A stretch of 64,000 bases of DNA from Nostoc sp. NMS2 (GTDB taxonomy: Bacteria > Cyanobacteriota > Cyanobacteriia > Cyanobacteriales > Nostocaceae). Position 1 is the stretch's first letter. Every line of letters starts with the position of its first letter. The notes below the pieces were generated by a model, which did not search any database, had not been told where the DNA came from, and saw only the letters and a list, made by a program, of their open reading frames with translations. The position numbers and the translations under genes are program-made. Below, piece after piece: positions 43,632 through 51,301 of this stretch. Location of the stretch: the NCBI RefSeq assembly GCF_017115105.1, contig NZ_JABXKH010000178.1:111010-175009 (forward strand), written 5' to 3'.

Positions 43632-44041
43632 GAATTATTTTTTTTAATTGTAATTAGTGATAAATTTATTATTTTGCTCAATGCTGGGCTTCTATTGCCC
43701 GCGATCGCATATCATTTATCTACTGTGTAGTCTGTATCCCATAGCAATAACTTCATGCCTTTCTCCGATTTCACTAATCCTTACCAAAATCCAGCTAACA
43801 TACCACAGAACTATCGCCAGCATATAAATCTACTGAAGTTATTTAAAGCTGATGTAAAAGAAGACTTGAATATTTAATTGCTGACTATCAGCCAAAGGAG
43901 CCTAATTTAGGCTCCTAAGAAACAAGACAGAGGAAGATGATTTTCCTTGTTTATTCCATTCATAGGGGTGACGCACCGCCCGTCGGACAATTTCAAAGGT
44001 CGGCTCTAAGGTAGTGTTAGCCAGCTTCATTACTAAGCATC
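43632..44041. other. Gap within the toxin-antitoxin island
   Basis: Two tiny frames are visible: 43755-43877 plus (40 codons, MPFSDFTNPYQNPANIPQNY...) and 43902-44030 minus (42 codons, MKLANTTLEPTFEIVRRAVR...). Neither has a family or a good RBS, so I do not call them genes. A GGAGCCTAATTTAGGCTCC hairpin at 43898-43916 is preceded by CTATCAGCCAAA, the same flank that precedes the ndhF1 terminator hairpin. Confidence 0.4.
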
Positions 44042-44203
44042 TTATATAATATGTTTTGCAAGTTGCTCTTTGATTTCTCTATGTCTGGGAACAGCTTGAG
44101 AAATTTTTGTTACTGAATTCTGATACCAATCATGTTTGCCACCATGACGAACGAAGATACAACCCATTTCTTCAAGCTTACTGATTAAATCTCTTCGTTT
44201 CAT
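44042..44203 (-). CDS. hicA: HicA mRNA interferase toxin
   Basis: A 53-residue basic protein: MKRRDLISKLEEMGCIFVRH, then GGKHDWYQNSVTKISQAVPR and HREIKEQLAKHI. This is the whole HicA fold (double-stranded-RNA-binding-like) with the catalytic His in GGKHDWY. The length is slightly short of the usual ~60. The start overlaps the hicB stop by four bases (ATGA). The order hicB-hicA is the reverse of the classical arrangement but is common in cyanobacteria. It cleaves mRNA when free of HicB. Confidence 0.85.
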   Translation of the reverse strand: MKRRDLISKLEEMGCIFVRHGGKHDWYQNSVTKISQAVPRHREIKEQLAKHII

Positions 44204-44391
44204 GAAATTTCAAGTTCTGCAACTCTACGAATATTTTGGATATTTCCACTTGTTAATTCACTGTAAATATCGAGTAGATTTTCTCTTAGCTCCTCTTCAG
44301 TTTCACCCTGAGTCCAATAGTCAGGATATTCTTCGAGATAACCTAACCACATATCATCATCTTGCCAGTAAATGTATTTCTTTTTAATCAT
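44200..44391 (-). CDS. hicB: HicB-family antitoxin
   Basis: A 63-residue protein with the partial RNase-H-like fold of HicB: IYWQDDDMWLGYLEEYPDYW, then TQGETEEELRENLLDIYSEL. It has no C-terminal DNA-binding domain, so autoregulation by HicB alone is unlikely. The hicA start overlaps its stop. The gene lies 80 bp after the ndhF1 terminator hairpin and probably has its own promoter there. Confidence 0.85.
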   Translation of the reverse strand: MIKKKYIYWQDDDMWLGYLEEYPDYWTQGETEEELRENLLDIYSELTSGNIQNIRRVAELEIS

Positions 44392-44471
44392 TTGCTTATT
44401 CGCTGCCTTTTTCTGAACTACAAGGTTTTTGAGTACTCAAAAAGACTGTATATTAAATCACTGAACTATCA

Positions 44472-44510
44472 GCCAAAAAAAAGAGTCTAAATTAGACTCT
44501 AAAAAAAATT
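44472..44510 (-). terminator. Rho-independent terminator of ndhF1
   Basis: A perfect palindromic stem AGAGTCTAA/TTAGACTCT (44482-44500) flanked by A8 on the left and A8 on the right, that is, a T-run on the minus strand. It lies about 42 bp after the ndhF1 stop and separates ndhF1 from hicB. Confidence 0.9.
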
Positions 44511-44541
44511 AGGGGCAGACACCCGCCCACCCCGATTAAAA

Positions 44542-46644
44542 TCAGGTAACACCAAAGACAATCACTAAGCCCAAAACTGCCCCAAACACAATCAAGGCAT
44601 AGAATTGAGCGCGACCGTTTTCTAGGTACTTCAGACCTTCACCGCTAACAAGGGTGAAAAAGCCTGTGAGGTTAACAGCACCATCGACAACGCGGAAGTC
44701 AACTTCCATAACTTGTCTAGCTAGGCGACGCAAGCCAAGGACAAAAACCCGATGGTAAATGTCATCAAAGTACCACTTGTTGAGGGATAACTCGTAAAGT
44801 GGTTTGATTTGAGCAGCGATCGCACCTGGATCAATTTTACGGCGCAAATACATCAGCGAAGCCAGGGTAATCGCAATTAAAGAAATTCCGACTGAAGCAC
44901 CCGCCATGATGTAGAATTCCGTCGGATTGAACTCGGCAGCCTTTTCTATAACTTCAGAGAGGGTTTCGCTAGGAGGAAAGATAAACTCTTCAAAATAATT
45001 GGCGTAGGGAGTTCCCACCAAACCAATCAAAATCGAAGGCACAGCTAACAGTGCCAACGGCAGGGTCATTGTCCACGGCGATTCGTGGGGGGAGTCGCTG
45101 TGATGCCCGTGGGAGTCATGGGAATCATGATGCTCACTAGTTGCCGCCAATTCTCCTTTCTTCATTGCCCCAGGCCCAAAATTCGGGACTGGTTCTGCTG
45201 ACTCTAATTCCAGGACAATTGTGGCCGCAGCCTTCTTGAGTTTTTGCTTGATTTTCTCGTCATTACCCCGGAATTTGCCTTCAAATGTCATGAAATACAT
45301 TCTAAACATATAGAAAGCAGTAATCCCGGCAGTTAGCCAGCCAATCAACCAGAGAAGTGGATTAGCCTCAAAAGCTTTCCCTAGAATTTCATCTTTTGAC
45401 CAGAAGCCAGCAAAGGGCGGAATACCAGAAATTGCCAAGCAACCAATCAAAAAGGTAATTGATGTGACGGGCATATACTTTCGCAATCCGCCCATCAGCC
45501 GCATATCTTGCGCTAAGGCAGGATCGTGACCGACAACACCTTCCATACCGTGAATTACTGAACCTGAACCCAAGAACAGCATCGCCTTGAAATAGGCGTG
45601 GGTCATTAGGTGGAATAGTCCGGCACTGTAGGAACCTATGCCCATTGCCATCACCATGTAACCAAGTTGGGAAATGGTGGAATAAGCCAAGCCTTTTTTG
45701 ATGTCGTTTTGGGTAATAGCAATGCTTGCCCCCAAAAACGCCGTAAACACCCCAGTAAAGGCAATGACGTTCATTGCAACTGGGACGTGTTCAAATACTG
45801 GGTACATCCGAGCAATTAGGAAAACACCCGCCGCCACCATTGTTGCCGCGTGAATCAAGGCAGAAATGGGGGTGGGGCCTTCCATTGCATCTGGTAGCCA
45901 GACATGGAGGGGGAATTGGGCTGATTTCGCCACTGGGCCTAAGAAAACTAAAATCGCCAACAGGACAGCGAGAAAATTGCTGATAGAACCTGATTGCACG
46001 AGTTGGGCGAGGCGATCGCCCATGATATTAAAATCAAAGCTTCCTGTTGCCCAGAACAGCCCCAAAATGCCGAGTAATAGACCAAAGTCACCGACGCGGT
46101 TAGTCACAAACGCTTTTTGAGCGGCATCTGCTGCTGACTTGCGATTGTACCAAAAGCCGACCAGCAAGTAAGAACACATCCCCACCAGTTCCCAGAATAT
46201 ATAAATCTGTACTAGGTTGGGGCTGATCACCAGACCTAACATTGAGGAGCCAAACAAACTGAGATAGGCGTAAAACCTCACGTAACCGGGATCGTGAGCC
46301 ATGTAGCCATCGGTGTAAACCATGACTAAGCAGGCTACCGTTGTGACAATCACCAGCATTAAGGCTGTCAGGTGGTCAATAGTGTAGCCCATGCTCAGGT
46401 GAAAATTGCCTGCTGCTGCCCACTCAAAGGTGCGGATATAAGGCGCGTGTCCTTGAATTTGACTCCATAGCAAGGCAAACGACAGCACCATAGCTGCTGC
46501 CATCATGGAGATAATCACCACAGCGTTAAGCTGCCGGAGGCGGTTTGTCACCTGATTCAACGAGATTAACCCTAGACCGACCAGCATTGCCCCAAAAAGA
46601 GGAAACACCGGAATCAGCCAGGCATACTGATAGATTACTTCCAT
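44542..46644 (-). CDS. ndhF1: NAD(P)H-quinone oxidoreductase subunit 5 (NdhF1)
   Basis: The largest antiporter-like subunit of NDH-1, pairing with NdhD1 in the complex for respiration and cyclic electron flow. 700 residues. Landmarks: HLSMGYTIDHLTALMLVIVT, IFWELVGMCSYLLVGFWYN, KSAQFPLHVWLPDAMEGPTP, AYSTISQLGYMVMAMG, SGIPPFAGFWSKDEILG, then a stromal-side His/Ser-rich loop (SEHHDSHDSHGHHSDSPHES) and the lateral helix with the final membrane anchor. Motifs are intact. Start MEVIYQYAWLIP at 46644; a GTG one codon earlier is possible. ndhD1 should follow directly but is 2.1 kb away. Confidence 0.96.
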   Translation of the reverse strand: MEVIYQYAWLIPVFPLFGAMLVGLGLISLNQVTNRLRQLNAVVIISMMAAAMVLSFALLWSQIQGHAPYIRTFEWAAAGNFHLSMGYTIDHLTALMLVIVTTVACLVMVYTDGYMAHDPGYVRFYAYLSLFGSSMLGLVISPNLVQIYIFWELVGMCSYLLVGFWYNRKSAADAAQKAFVTNRVGDFGLLLGILGLFWATGSFDFNIMGDRLAQLVQSGSISNFLAVLLAILVFLGPVAKSAQFPLHVWLPDAMEGPTPISALIHAATMVAAGVFLIARMYPVFEHVPVAMNVIAFTGVFTAFLGASIAITQNDIKKGLAYSTISQLGYMVMAMGIGSYSAGLFHLMTHAYFKAMLFLGSGSVIHGMEGVVGHDPALAQDMRLMGGLRKYMPVTSITFLIGCLAISGIPPFAGFWSKDEILGKAFEANPLLWLIGWLTAGITAFYMFRMYFMTFEGKFRGNDEKIKQKLKKAAATIVLELESAEPVPNFGPGAMKKGELAATSEHHDSHDSHGHHSDSPHESPWTMTLPLALLAVPSILIGLVGTPYANYFEEFIFPPSETLSEVIEKAAEFNPTEFYIMAGASVGISLIAITLASLMYLRRKIDPGAIAAQIKPLYELSLNKWYFDDIYHRVFVLGLRRLARQVMEVDFRVVDGAVNLTGFFTLVSGEGLKYLENGRAQFYALIVFGAVLGLVIVFGVT

Positions 46645-46721
46645 CACTGACGCCTACTTTTAGAATTCTTGATTTAGCGTGTCGAAACTGTTAATAATTG
46701 TGACACACGCCCTTTAGGATA

Positions 46722-46755
46722 AAATAACCCACCCAAGACTGATTGGGTGGGGTGT
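46722..46755 (-). terminator. Hairpin terminator after the thioredoxin-like gene
   Basis: CCCACCCAA (46728-46736) pairs exactly with TTGGGTGGG (46743-46751), and TTATTTTAT follows on the minus strand. It lies about 100 bp after the thioredoxin-like gene stop and 80 bp before ndhF1. Confidence 0.75.
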
Positions 46756-46775
46756 TAAGCATGGTTTTAGATTTG

Positions 46776-46823
46776 GTCAATTGTCATTGGTCATTTGTCA
46801 ATTGTCATTGGTCATTTGTCATT
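46776..46823. repeat. GTCATTG/GTCATTT heptamer array
   Basis: Six to seven units of GTCATTG, GTCATTT and GTCAATT in tandem between ndhF1 and the thioredoxin-like gene. The same array type occurs at 22958-23060. Confidence 0.8.
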
Positions 46824-46857
46824 AGACCTATGCCTCATGCCCTATGCCCAATATCCA

Positions 46858-47244
46858 TCAGGCTGACCGATACTCTAAATCCACTGTTTTTGGACTCTTG
46901 TAGATTTTCGGGTAACTGCTGTAGCTGGCTTTAATCTCTTCTAAGGCTAGACGTAAATCTTCTCTGCCGCGAAAGCATTCCAAGCGATGGCGAACAGTCC
47001 CATTTTCAATCAATAGTAAAGTTGGCAGTGACTTTAGCTTATAAGTAGTAGACAATTTAAAATTTTGATCGGCGTTAACCCCAACTAATTTAATTTCGTC
47101 CCCACATTGGGCTTGAAATTGTAACAACAGTGGATGGATAATCCGACACAAGCCACACCAAGGTGCTTCAAAGTTAACTAAAACAGGAATAGGAGATTCT
47201 AAAACTTCTTGAGTAAATGTCCGTTCACTAACCGACAACACCAT
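46858..47244 (-). CDS. Thioredoxin-like protein with CGLC active site
   Basis: A 128-residue protein with a single thioredoxin fold. The active site is FEAPWCGLCR with Cys30 and Cys33, and the cis-Pro is in LKSLPTLLLIENG. The CGLC dipeptide differs from the CGPC of classical thioredoxin, and the cis-Pro is preceded by Leu rather than Thr; both alter redox potential and partner choice. The C-terminal tail (SSYPKIYKSPKTVDLEY) is longer than usual. There is no signal peptide, so it is cytoplasmic. It lies upstream of ndhF1 on the same strand, separated by a terminator. Confidence 0.88.
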   Translation of the reverse strand: MVLSVSERTFTQEVLESPIPVLVNFEAPWCGLCRIIHPLLLQFQAQCGDEIKLVGVNADQNFKLSTTYKLKSLPTLLLIENGTVRHRLECFRGREDLRLALEEIKASYSSYPKIYKSPKTVDLEYRSA

Positions 47245-47657
47245 GACGCCTCTTGGATTATAAGGTTTTTATATCAAACTACCTATCAGTACTGAAGTGA
47301 AGGATTGGTAAGTCAATAACTGCCGATAGATGCTTTCAGGAACCAAATCTCAGGACACAGAATAATTGAGCAAAAATTCAGCGTGTTGATGTGTCTCTGA
47401 CAAAAAAGCCAGTGGGACTCTCACGGTGGCTTTTTTAAATGTTAGACTCCTGATTGCTGTGGCCGCCTGGAATTTGACTGAATCTGCCACTGACTCCCAA
47501 GCAAAGACAACGGGCCTTCAACTACCAATATAAAATCTTAAGCTGACTGAACGCACCCCCACTGATAGATGTTTGAATTGATCCTACATTGATTCGGGGC
47601 AATTGATAAGTGGAAATTTTAATCTATTTGGGATTTTCTGCTGACACTGGGGATCGC
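47245..47657. other. Intergenic region with an isolated terminator
   Basis: A 413-bp gap between the NnrU-type gene and the thioredoxin-like gene, both leftward. The only clear signal is the terminator hairpin at 47402-47436, more than 220 bp past the NnrU stop. A small RNA in the flanking 150 bp is possible on either strand. No ORF was found. Confidence 0.45.
47402..47436. terminator. Symmetric terminator hairpin
   Basis: AAAAAAGCCA (47402-47411) pairs with TGGCTTTTTT (47427-47436), with inner GTG/CAC pairs. The A and T runs make it a terminator in both directions. It may serve the NnrU-type gene from the right, or an unannotated transcript from the left. Confidence 0.75.
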
Positions 47658-48380
47658 TTAGATTTCCCATTTTATCTTACTAGTTGCTTCCATCAACAGA
47701 GGGTGCGACCACCAAAGCAAAGCTATAAAAATGGCAACTCCTAAATAGGCAGGGCTGAGAAATTCCTGCCATAAGATAGATTGACGACCGTCGATAATTG
47801 CTTTAAACGGAATAATTGAAGTTCGTTGTTTGGCAATTTCAAAGGCTTCCCCATAGCGATCGCTCAAACGGCGATCGCCATGCCAAACCCCAAACAAGTG
47901 ATGTAACACCAATCCGATGGAAGTCACAAGGGTAAAGCTAGTACCCAGCCACAGAGTATGAGCAACACACCAGATTATTTGTCCCACCATCTGGGGATGA
48001 CGGGTAATCCGAATAATTCCTGTTTCGTAGAGATGAACTTGGGGCTTTTGAATAGCAGCAATTTCTAGTAGATTGAAGGTAGCAGGATATAAAAACAAAA
48101 ACGAAATCGCTGACAATAACCAAACAAATTCTCTTACTCCTGGCACTCCTTGTACCTGCCAAAGTTGCAAACCATCATAGCGGTGTCCAAAAAAGTAAAT
48201 AATTAAGATCACAGCCAAAGGTAGACTGACTAATGCAAAAAAAATGCGATAAAGCCTTGGGCCAATATATTTTTCTGCCCAAGGACGCAAAGCAGCGCCT
48301 CCACTGTGAGCGATCGCAAAAACTATTTGTAACCCCAGTATGACAAAATGACTGGGTGTCAACCAAGAGATCAGCAGCAT
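47658..48380 (-). CDS. NnrU-family membrane protein
   Basis: A 240-residue polytopic membrane protein from the ATG at 48380 (MLLISWLTPSHFVILGLQIV). Helices start near residues 12, 50, 86, 130 and 215. Family landmarks are AIAHSGGAALRPWAEKYIGP near the start, GIIRITRHPQMVGQIIWCVA with the HP motif, and LHHLFGVWHGDRRLSDRYGE with conserved His. The family includes the haem-dependent 15-cis-zeta-carotene isomerase Z-ISO of plants and NnrU of denitrifiers; in cyanobacteria its role is less clear. It is divergent from rbcR, 213 bp away. Confidence 0.85.
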   Translation of the reverse strand: MLLISWLTPSHFVILGLQIVFAIAHSGGAALRPWAEKYIGPRLYRIFFALVSLPLAVILIIYFFGHRYDGLQLWQVQGVPGVREFVWLLSAISFLFLYPATFNLLEIAAIQKPQVHLYETGIIRITRHPQMVGQIIWCVAHTLWLGTSFTLVTSIGLVLHHLFGVWHGDRRLSDRYGEAFEIAKQRTSIIPFKAIIDGRQSILWQEFLSPAYLGVAIFIALLWWSHPLLMEATSKIKWEI

Positions 48381-48593
48381 AATAGACGGGTGAAGTAATT
48401 TAAAGAAAATTGAATTCAGTACAACCAATACCACAAAGTATTCCAAAGGAGACTTTAGTCAAGATGTTGTGCTACTGTCCTTTTCGAGTCAAGTCTTCAA
48501 GTTTAATATGCAACAAATTATGCGCGGCTGATTGCTGCCAAACAATATTTGTTGTGTGCATCCGCTCCTTTCAATGTTTGTGGGTTGAGCCTT

Positions 48594-49607
48594 ATGTCTG
48601 ACCTTCCTTTCACTTTAGATCAGTTACGGATTTTAAAAGCGATCGCCCAAGAAGGAAGCTTCAAGCGTGCCGCCGATAGTCTTTATGTCTCCCAGCCTGC
48701 CGTCAGCTTGCAAGTCCAAAATCTCGAACGGCAACTAGATGTTCCTTTATTCGATCGTGGAGGACGACGCGCCCAATTAACTGAAGCAGGACATCTACTC
48801 CTAAATTACGGTGAAAAGATCCTCAGTCTGTGTCAGGAAACCTGCCGCGCCATCGAGGATTTACAAAATCTTCAAGGCGGTACGTTAATTGTCGGTGCTT
48901 CTCAAACCACCGGCACTTATCTTTTGCCCAGAATGATCGGGATGTTCCGACAAAAATATCCAGATGTGGCAGTGCAATTACACGTCCACTCTACCCGGCG
49001 GACTGCTTGGAGTGTCGCTAACGGACAAGTTGATCTGGCAATAATCGGCGGTGAAATTCCTGGTGAACTGTCAGAATCTTTGGAAGTTATTTCTTACGCA
49101 GAAGATGAACTAGCGCTGATTCTACCTGTATTTCACCCCTTTGCCAAACTTGAAACAATCCAAAAAGAAGACCTATATAAATTACAATTCATTGCCCTAG
49201 ATTCCCAATCGACCATCCGCAAAGTGATTGACCAAGTGCTAGGACGTTGTGAAATTGATACCAGACGTTTTAAGGTTGAAATGGAACTAAATTCCATTGA
49301 AGCAATTAAGAATGCCGTGCAATCTGGTTTAGGGGCTGCTTTTGTTTCAACAAGTGCGATCGCTAAAGAGTTACAAATGGGTGTTCTGCACCGTACTCCT
49401 ATTGAAGGGGTAGTCGTCAAACGGACGCTGTGGTTGATTTTTAATCCCAATCGCTATAGATCCAAGGCCGCAGAAGCCTTTAGTCAAGAAATTTTGCCCC
49501 AGTTTGCTAACCCTGGATGGAGTCAAGATGTGTTAAAATTGACACAAAAAAACATCGTGGTAACTACATTGGATATAGCAATGCCCGCCGCCTCCGGCGA
49601 AGACTAA
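48594..49607 (+). CDS. rbcR: LysR-type regulator RbcR (Ycf30)
   Basis: A LysR-type activator of RuBisCO and carbon-fixation genes, retained as ycf30 in red-algal plastids. From the ATG at 48594 it has 337 residues. The winged HTH is MSDLPFTLDQLRILKAIAQE and SLYVSQPAVSLQVQNLERQL. The effector domain has GGTLIVGASQTTGTYLLPRM, VDLAIIGGEIP and NSIEAIKNAVQSGLGAAFVS. These stretches fit the RbcR/Ycf30 group closely. The C-terminus has about 30 residues beyond the usual ILPQF end. It is divergently placed from the NnrU-type gene and close to ndhF1, a carbon/redox neighbourhood. Confidence 0.92.
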   Translation: MSDLPFTLDQLRILKAIAQEGSFKRAADSLYVSQPAVSLQVQNLERQLDVPLFDRGGRRAQLTEAGHLLLNYGEKILSLCQETCRAIEDLQNLQGGTLIVGASQTTGTYLLPRMIGMFRQKYPDVAVQLHVHSTRRTAWSVANGQVDLAIIGGEIPGELSESLEVISYAEDELALILPVFHPFAKLETIQKEDLYKLQFIALDSQSTIRKVIDQVLGRCEIDTRRFKVEMELNSIEAIKNAVQSGLGAAFVSTSAIAKELQMGVLHRTPIEGVVVKRTLWLIFNPNRYRSKAAEAFSQEILPQFANPGWSQDVLKLTQKNIVVTTLDIAMPAASGED

Positions 49608-49621
49608 AATCTGGTAACACA

Positions 49622-49857
49622 ATTTTGGATTTTAAATTTAAGATTTTGGATTGATCCCATAGGAAAAGTGGAGCTTGAGATCATGAAATTATTTGATTCA
49701 TCTCCACGAATTAATTCAAGGGTATAAAGCCAATTTTTTAGATTTTGGATAGGAAATTTTCCTTAAATCCAAAATCTAAAATCTAAAATTGGTAAGGTTA
49801 TTAGTCCTTTGTTTTTTTGTAAATCACCAATACTTCGACTACGCTCAGTACAAGTGA
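49622..49857. repeat. Foldback of heptamer-type repeats plus a dispersed repeat
   Basis: The gap between rbcR and the kinase gene has TTTTGGATTTTAAATTTAAG at the left and the complementary AAATCCAAAATCTAAAATC at 49774-49795. At 49829-49855 there is an inverted copy of the ACTTGTACTGAGCGTAGYCG repeat also found near 13490 and 22990. Confidence 0.65.
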
Positions 49858-49876
49858 CTAATGACTAATCACGAAA

Positions 49877-51274
49877 ATGGAAGTTTACTGTACTCGTCCA
49901 CGTTGCCCACGCCCACAAAACTATTTTGCTGATTTAGATGATATTACAACCCTGAAAACAACGCAGCAAAAATACTGTACTACCTGTGGTATGCCACTGC
50001 TGCTAGATGGTCGATATGTAACCACAAAGTTGCTGGGAAGGGGTGGGTTTGGAGCAGCATTTTTAGCACGCGATCGCCGAATCCCAGGAATGCGTCAATG
50101 CGTGGTTAAGCAGTTTCAACCAGTGGGTAATTTAACCTCAACTCAACTGCAACAAGCACAGATAATGTTTGAGAGAGAGGCAGATGTTTTAGCACAACTT
50201 GGTAACGATCACGAGCAAATCCCTGACTTGTTTGCCTTCTTTCCAGTAATAATTAATAGTTCGCAATCAGGACAGGAAGACCAATTTTTTTACTTAGTAC
50301 AAGAATATATTGATGGGCAAAATTTAGAAGAAGAATTAGTTGAACAAGGCAAATTTTCTGAACAGCAAGTGTTAGAGGTGTTGCAAGAAATCCTGAAGGT
50401 GCTGAGGTTTGTCCACGAACGAGGCATTATCCACAGAGATATTAAACCCTCTAACATCATGCGCCGTCGTGATGGTAAGCTTTTTTTACTAGATTTTGGC
50501 GCAGTTAAGCAAGTGACAAACGTTGCACTAGGGGCTGCTTCTTCTACAGGAATTTATTCTATGGGATTTGCACCGCCGGAACAGATGACTGGAGGGCAAG
50601 TATTCCCATCTACAGACTTATACGCTTTAGCTGTAACTCTTATTACCTTATTGACTAATCAGGAAGCAATTCAACTGTTTGATGCCTATAGCAATCAGTG
50701 GAAATGGCGGGAGCAAGTAAATATAAATCCTCGTCTTGCTGAAATTTTAGATAAGATGCTGCTACCTGCTGCTAATCAGCGCTTTCAGTCAGCGCAAGAA
50801 GTTCTAGATGCACTTTATTCACAACCTTTAGCTGCTACACAGATTAATTCGCCCTCTGTAACACTTCCGCCACAATCACCTAAAGGTTCTAATCCCGTTG
50901 TTTCCCAGCGTCCACCAACTCAACCAGCGTTTTCCATAGTGGAATTATTGGGTGGGGCGGCATTTAGTGGATTTGAGGGGGCGTTGATAGCGATCGCCCT
51001 CTTCAGTATAGTAAAAGAACCAATAGTTACTTTCAGTATTGCATCTGTAATTTTGGGGATACTGATATTTGCCCAAACCCGGCGGTGGATTGAAAAATTC
51101 GATTTATTAATTATTCCAACAATTACTTTTGCGATTATTTTTTTTCTCCCCTTGTTACAAGGGGGGCGTGGTATTCAGGAAGTGATTCTTTTATCAGTTT
51201 TAGCAGCCTTAGTAGCTATTTCAATAACAGCCATATTTCGACTTATTTATAAATTATTATCTCTCTTACTTTAA
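49877..51274 (+). CDS. Zinc-ribbon Ser/Thr protein kinase with membrane tail
   Basis: A eukaryotic-type protein kinase of 465 residues. An N-terminal four-Cys motif (Cys5, Cys10, Cys34, Cys37) forms a likely zinc ribbon, as in SpkB-like cyanobacterial kinases. The kinase domain has the loop GRGGFG at 54-59, Lys78, the catalytic loop HRDIKPSN at 186-193, DFG at 206-208 and APPEQ for substrate binding. All catalytic residues are present. A Pro/Gln/Ser linker (~315-355) leads to about four membrane helices. It is followed at 27 bp by a PstS-like gene, so the two are probably co-transcribed. A sensing role with the binding proteins is inferred. Confidence 0.92.
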   Translation: MEVYCTRPRCPRPQNYFADLDDITTLKTTQQKYCTTCGMPLLLDGRYVTTKLLGRGGFGAAFLARDRRIPGMRQCVVKQFQPVGNLTSTQLQQAQIMFEREADVLAQLGNDHEQIPDLFAFFPVIINSSQSGQEDQFFYLVQEYIDGQNLEEELVEQGKFSEQQVLEVLQEILKVLRFVHERGIIHRDIKPSNIMRRRDGKLFLLDFGAVKQVTNVALGAASSTGIYSMGFAPPEQMTGGQVFPSTDLYALAVTLITLLTNQEAIQLFDAYSNQWKWREQVNINPRLAEILDKMLLPAANQRFQSAQEVLDALYSQPLAATQINSPSVTLPPQSPKGSNPVVSQRPPTQPAFSIVELLGGAAFSGFEGALIAIALFSIVKEPIVTFSIASVILGILIFAQTRRWIEKFDLLIIPTITFAIIFFLPLLQGGRGIQEVILLSVLAALVAISITAIFRLIYKLLSLLL

Positions 51275-51301
51275 AAAACTCTTGGCGCTAATAGCCACAT
51301 T

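Noticed and set aside
43755..44030. Two small frames (40 and 42 codons) in the TA island
   Set aside because: No RBS or family; mentioned only in the gap description.
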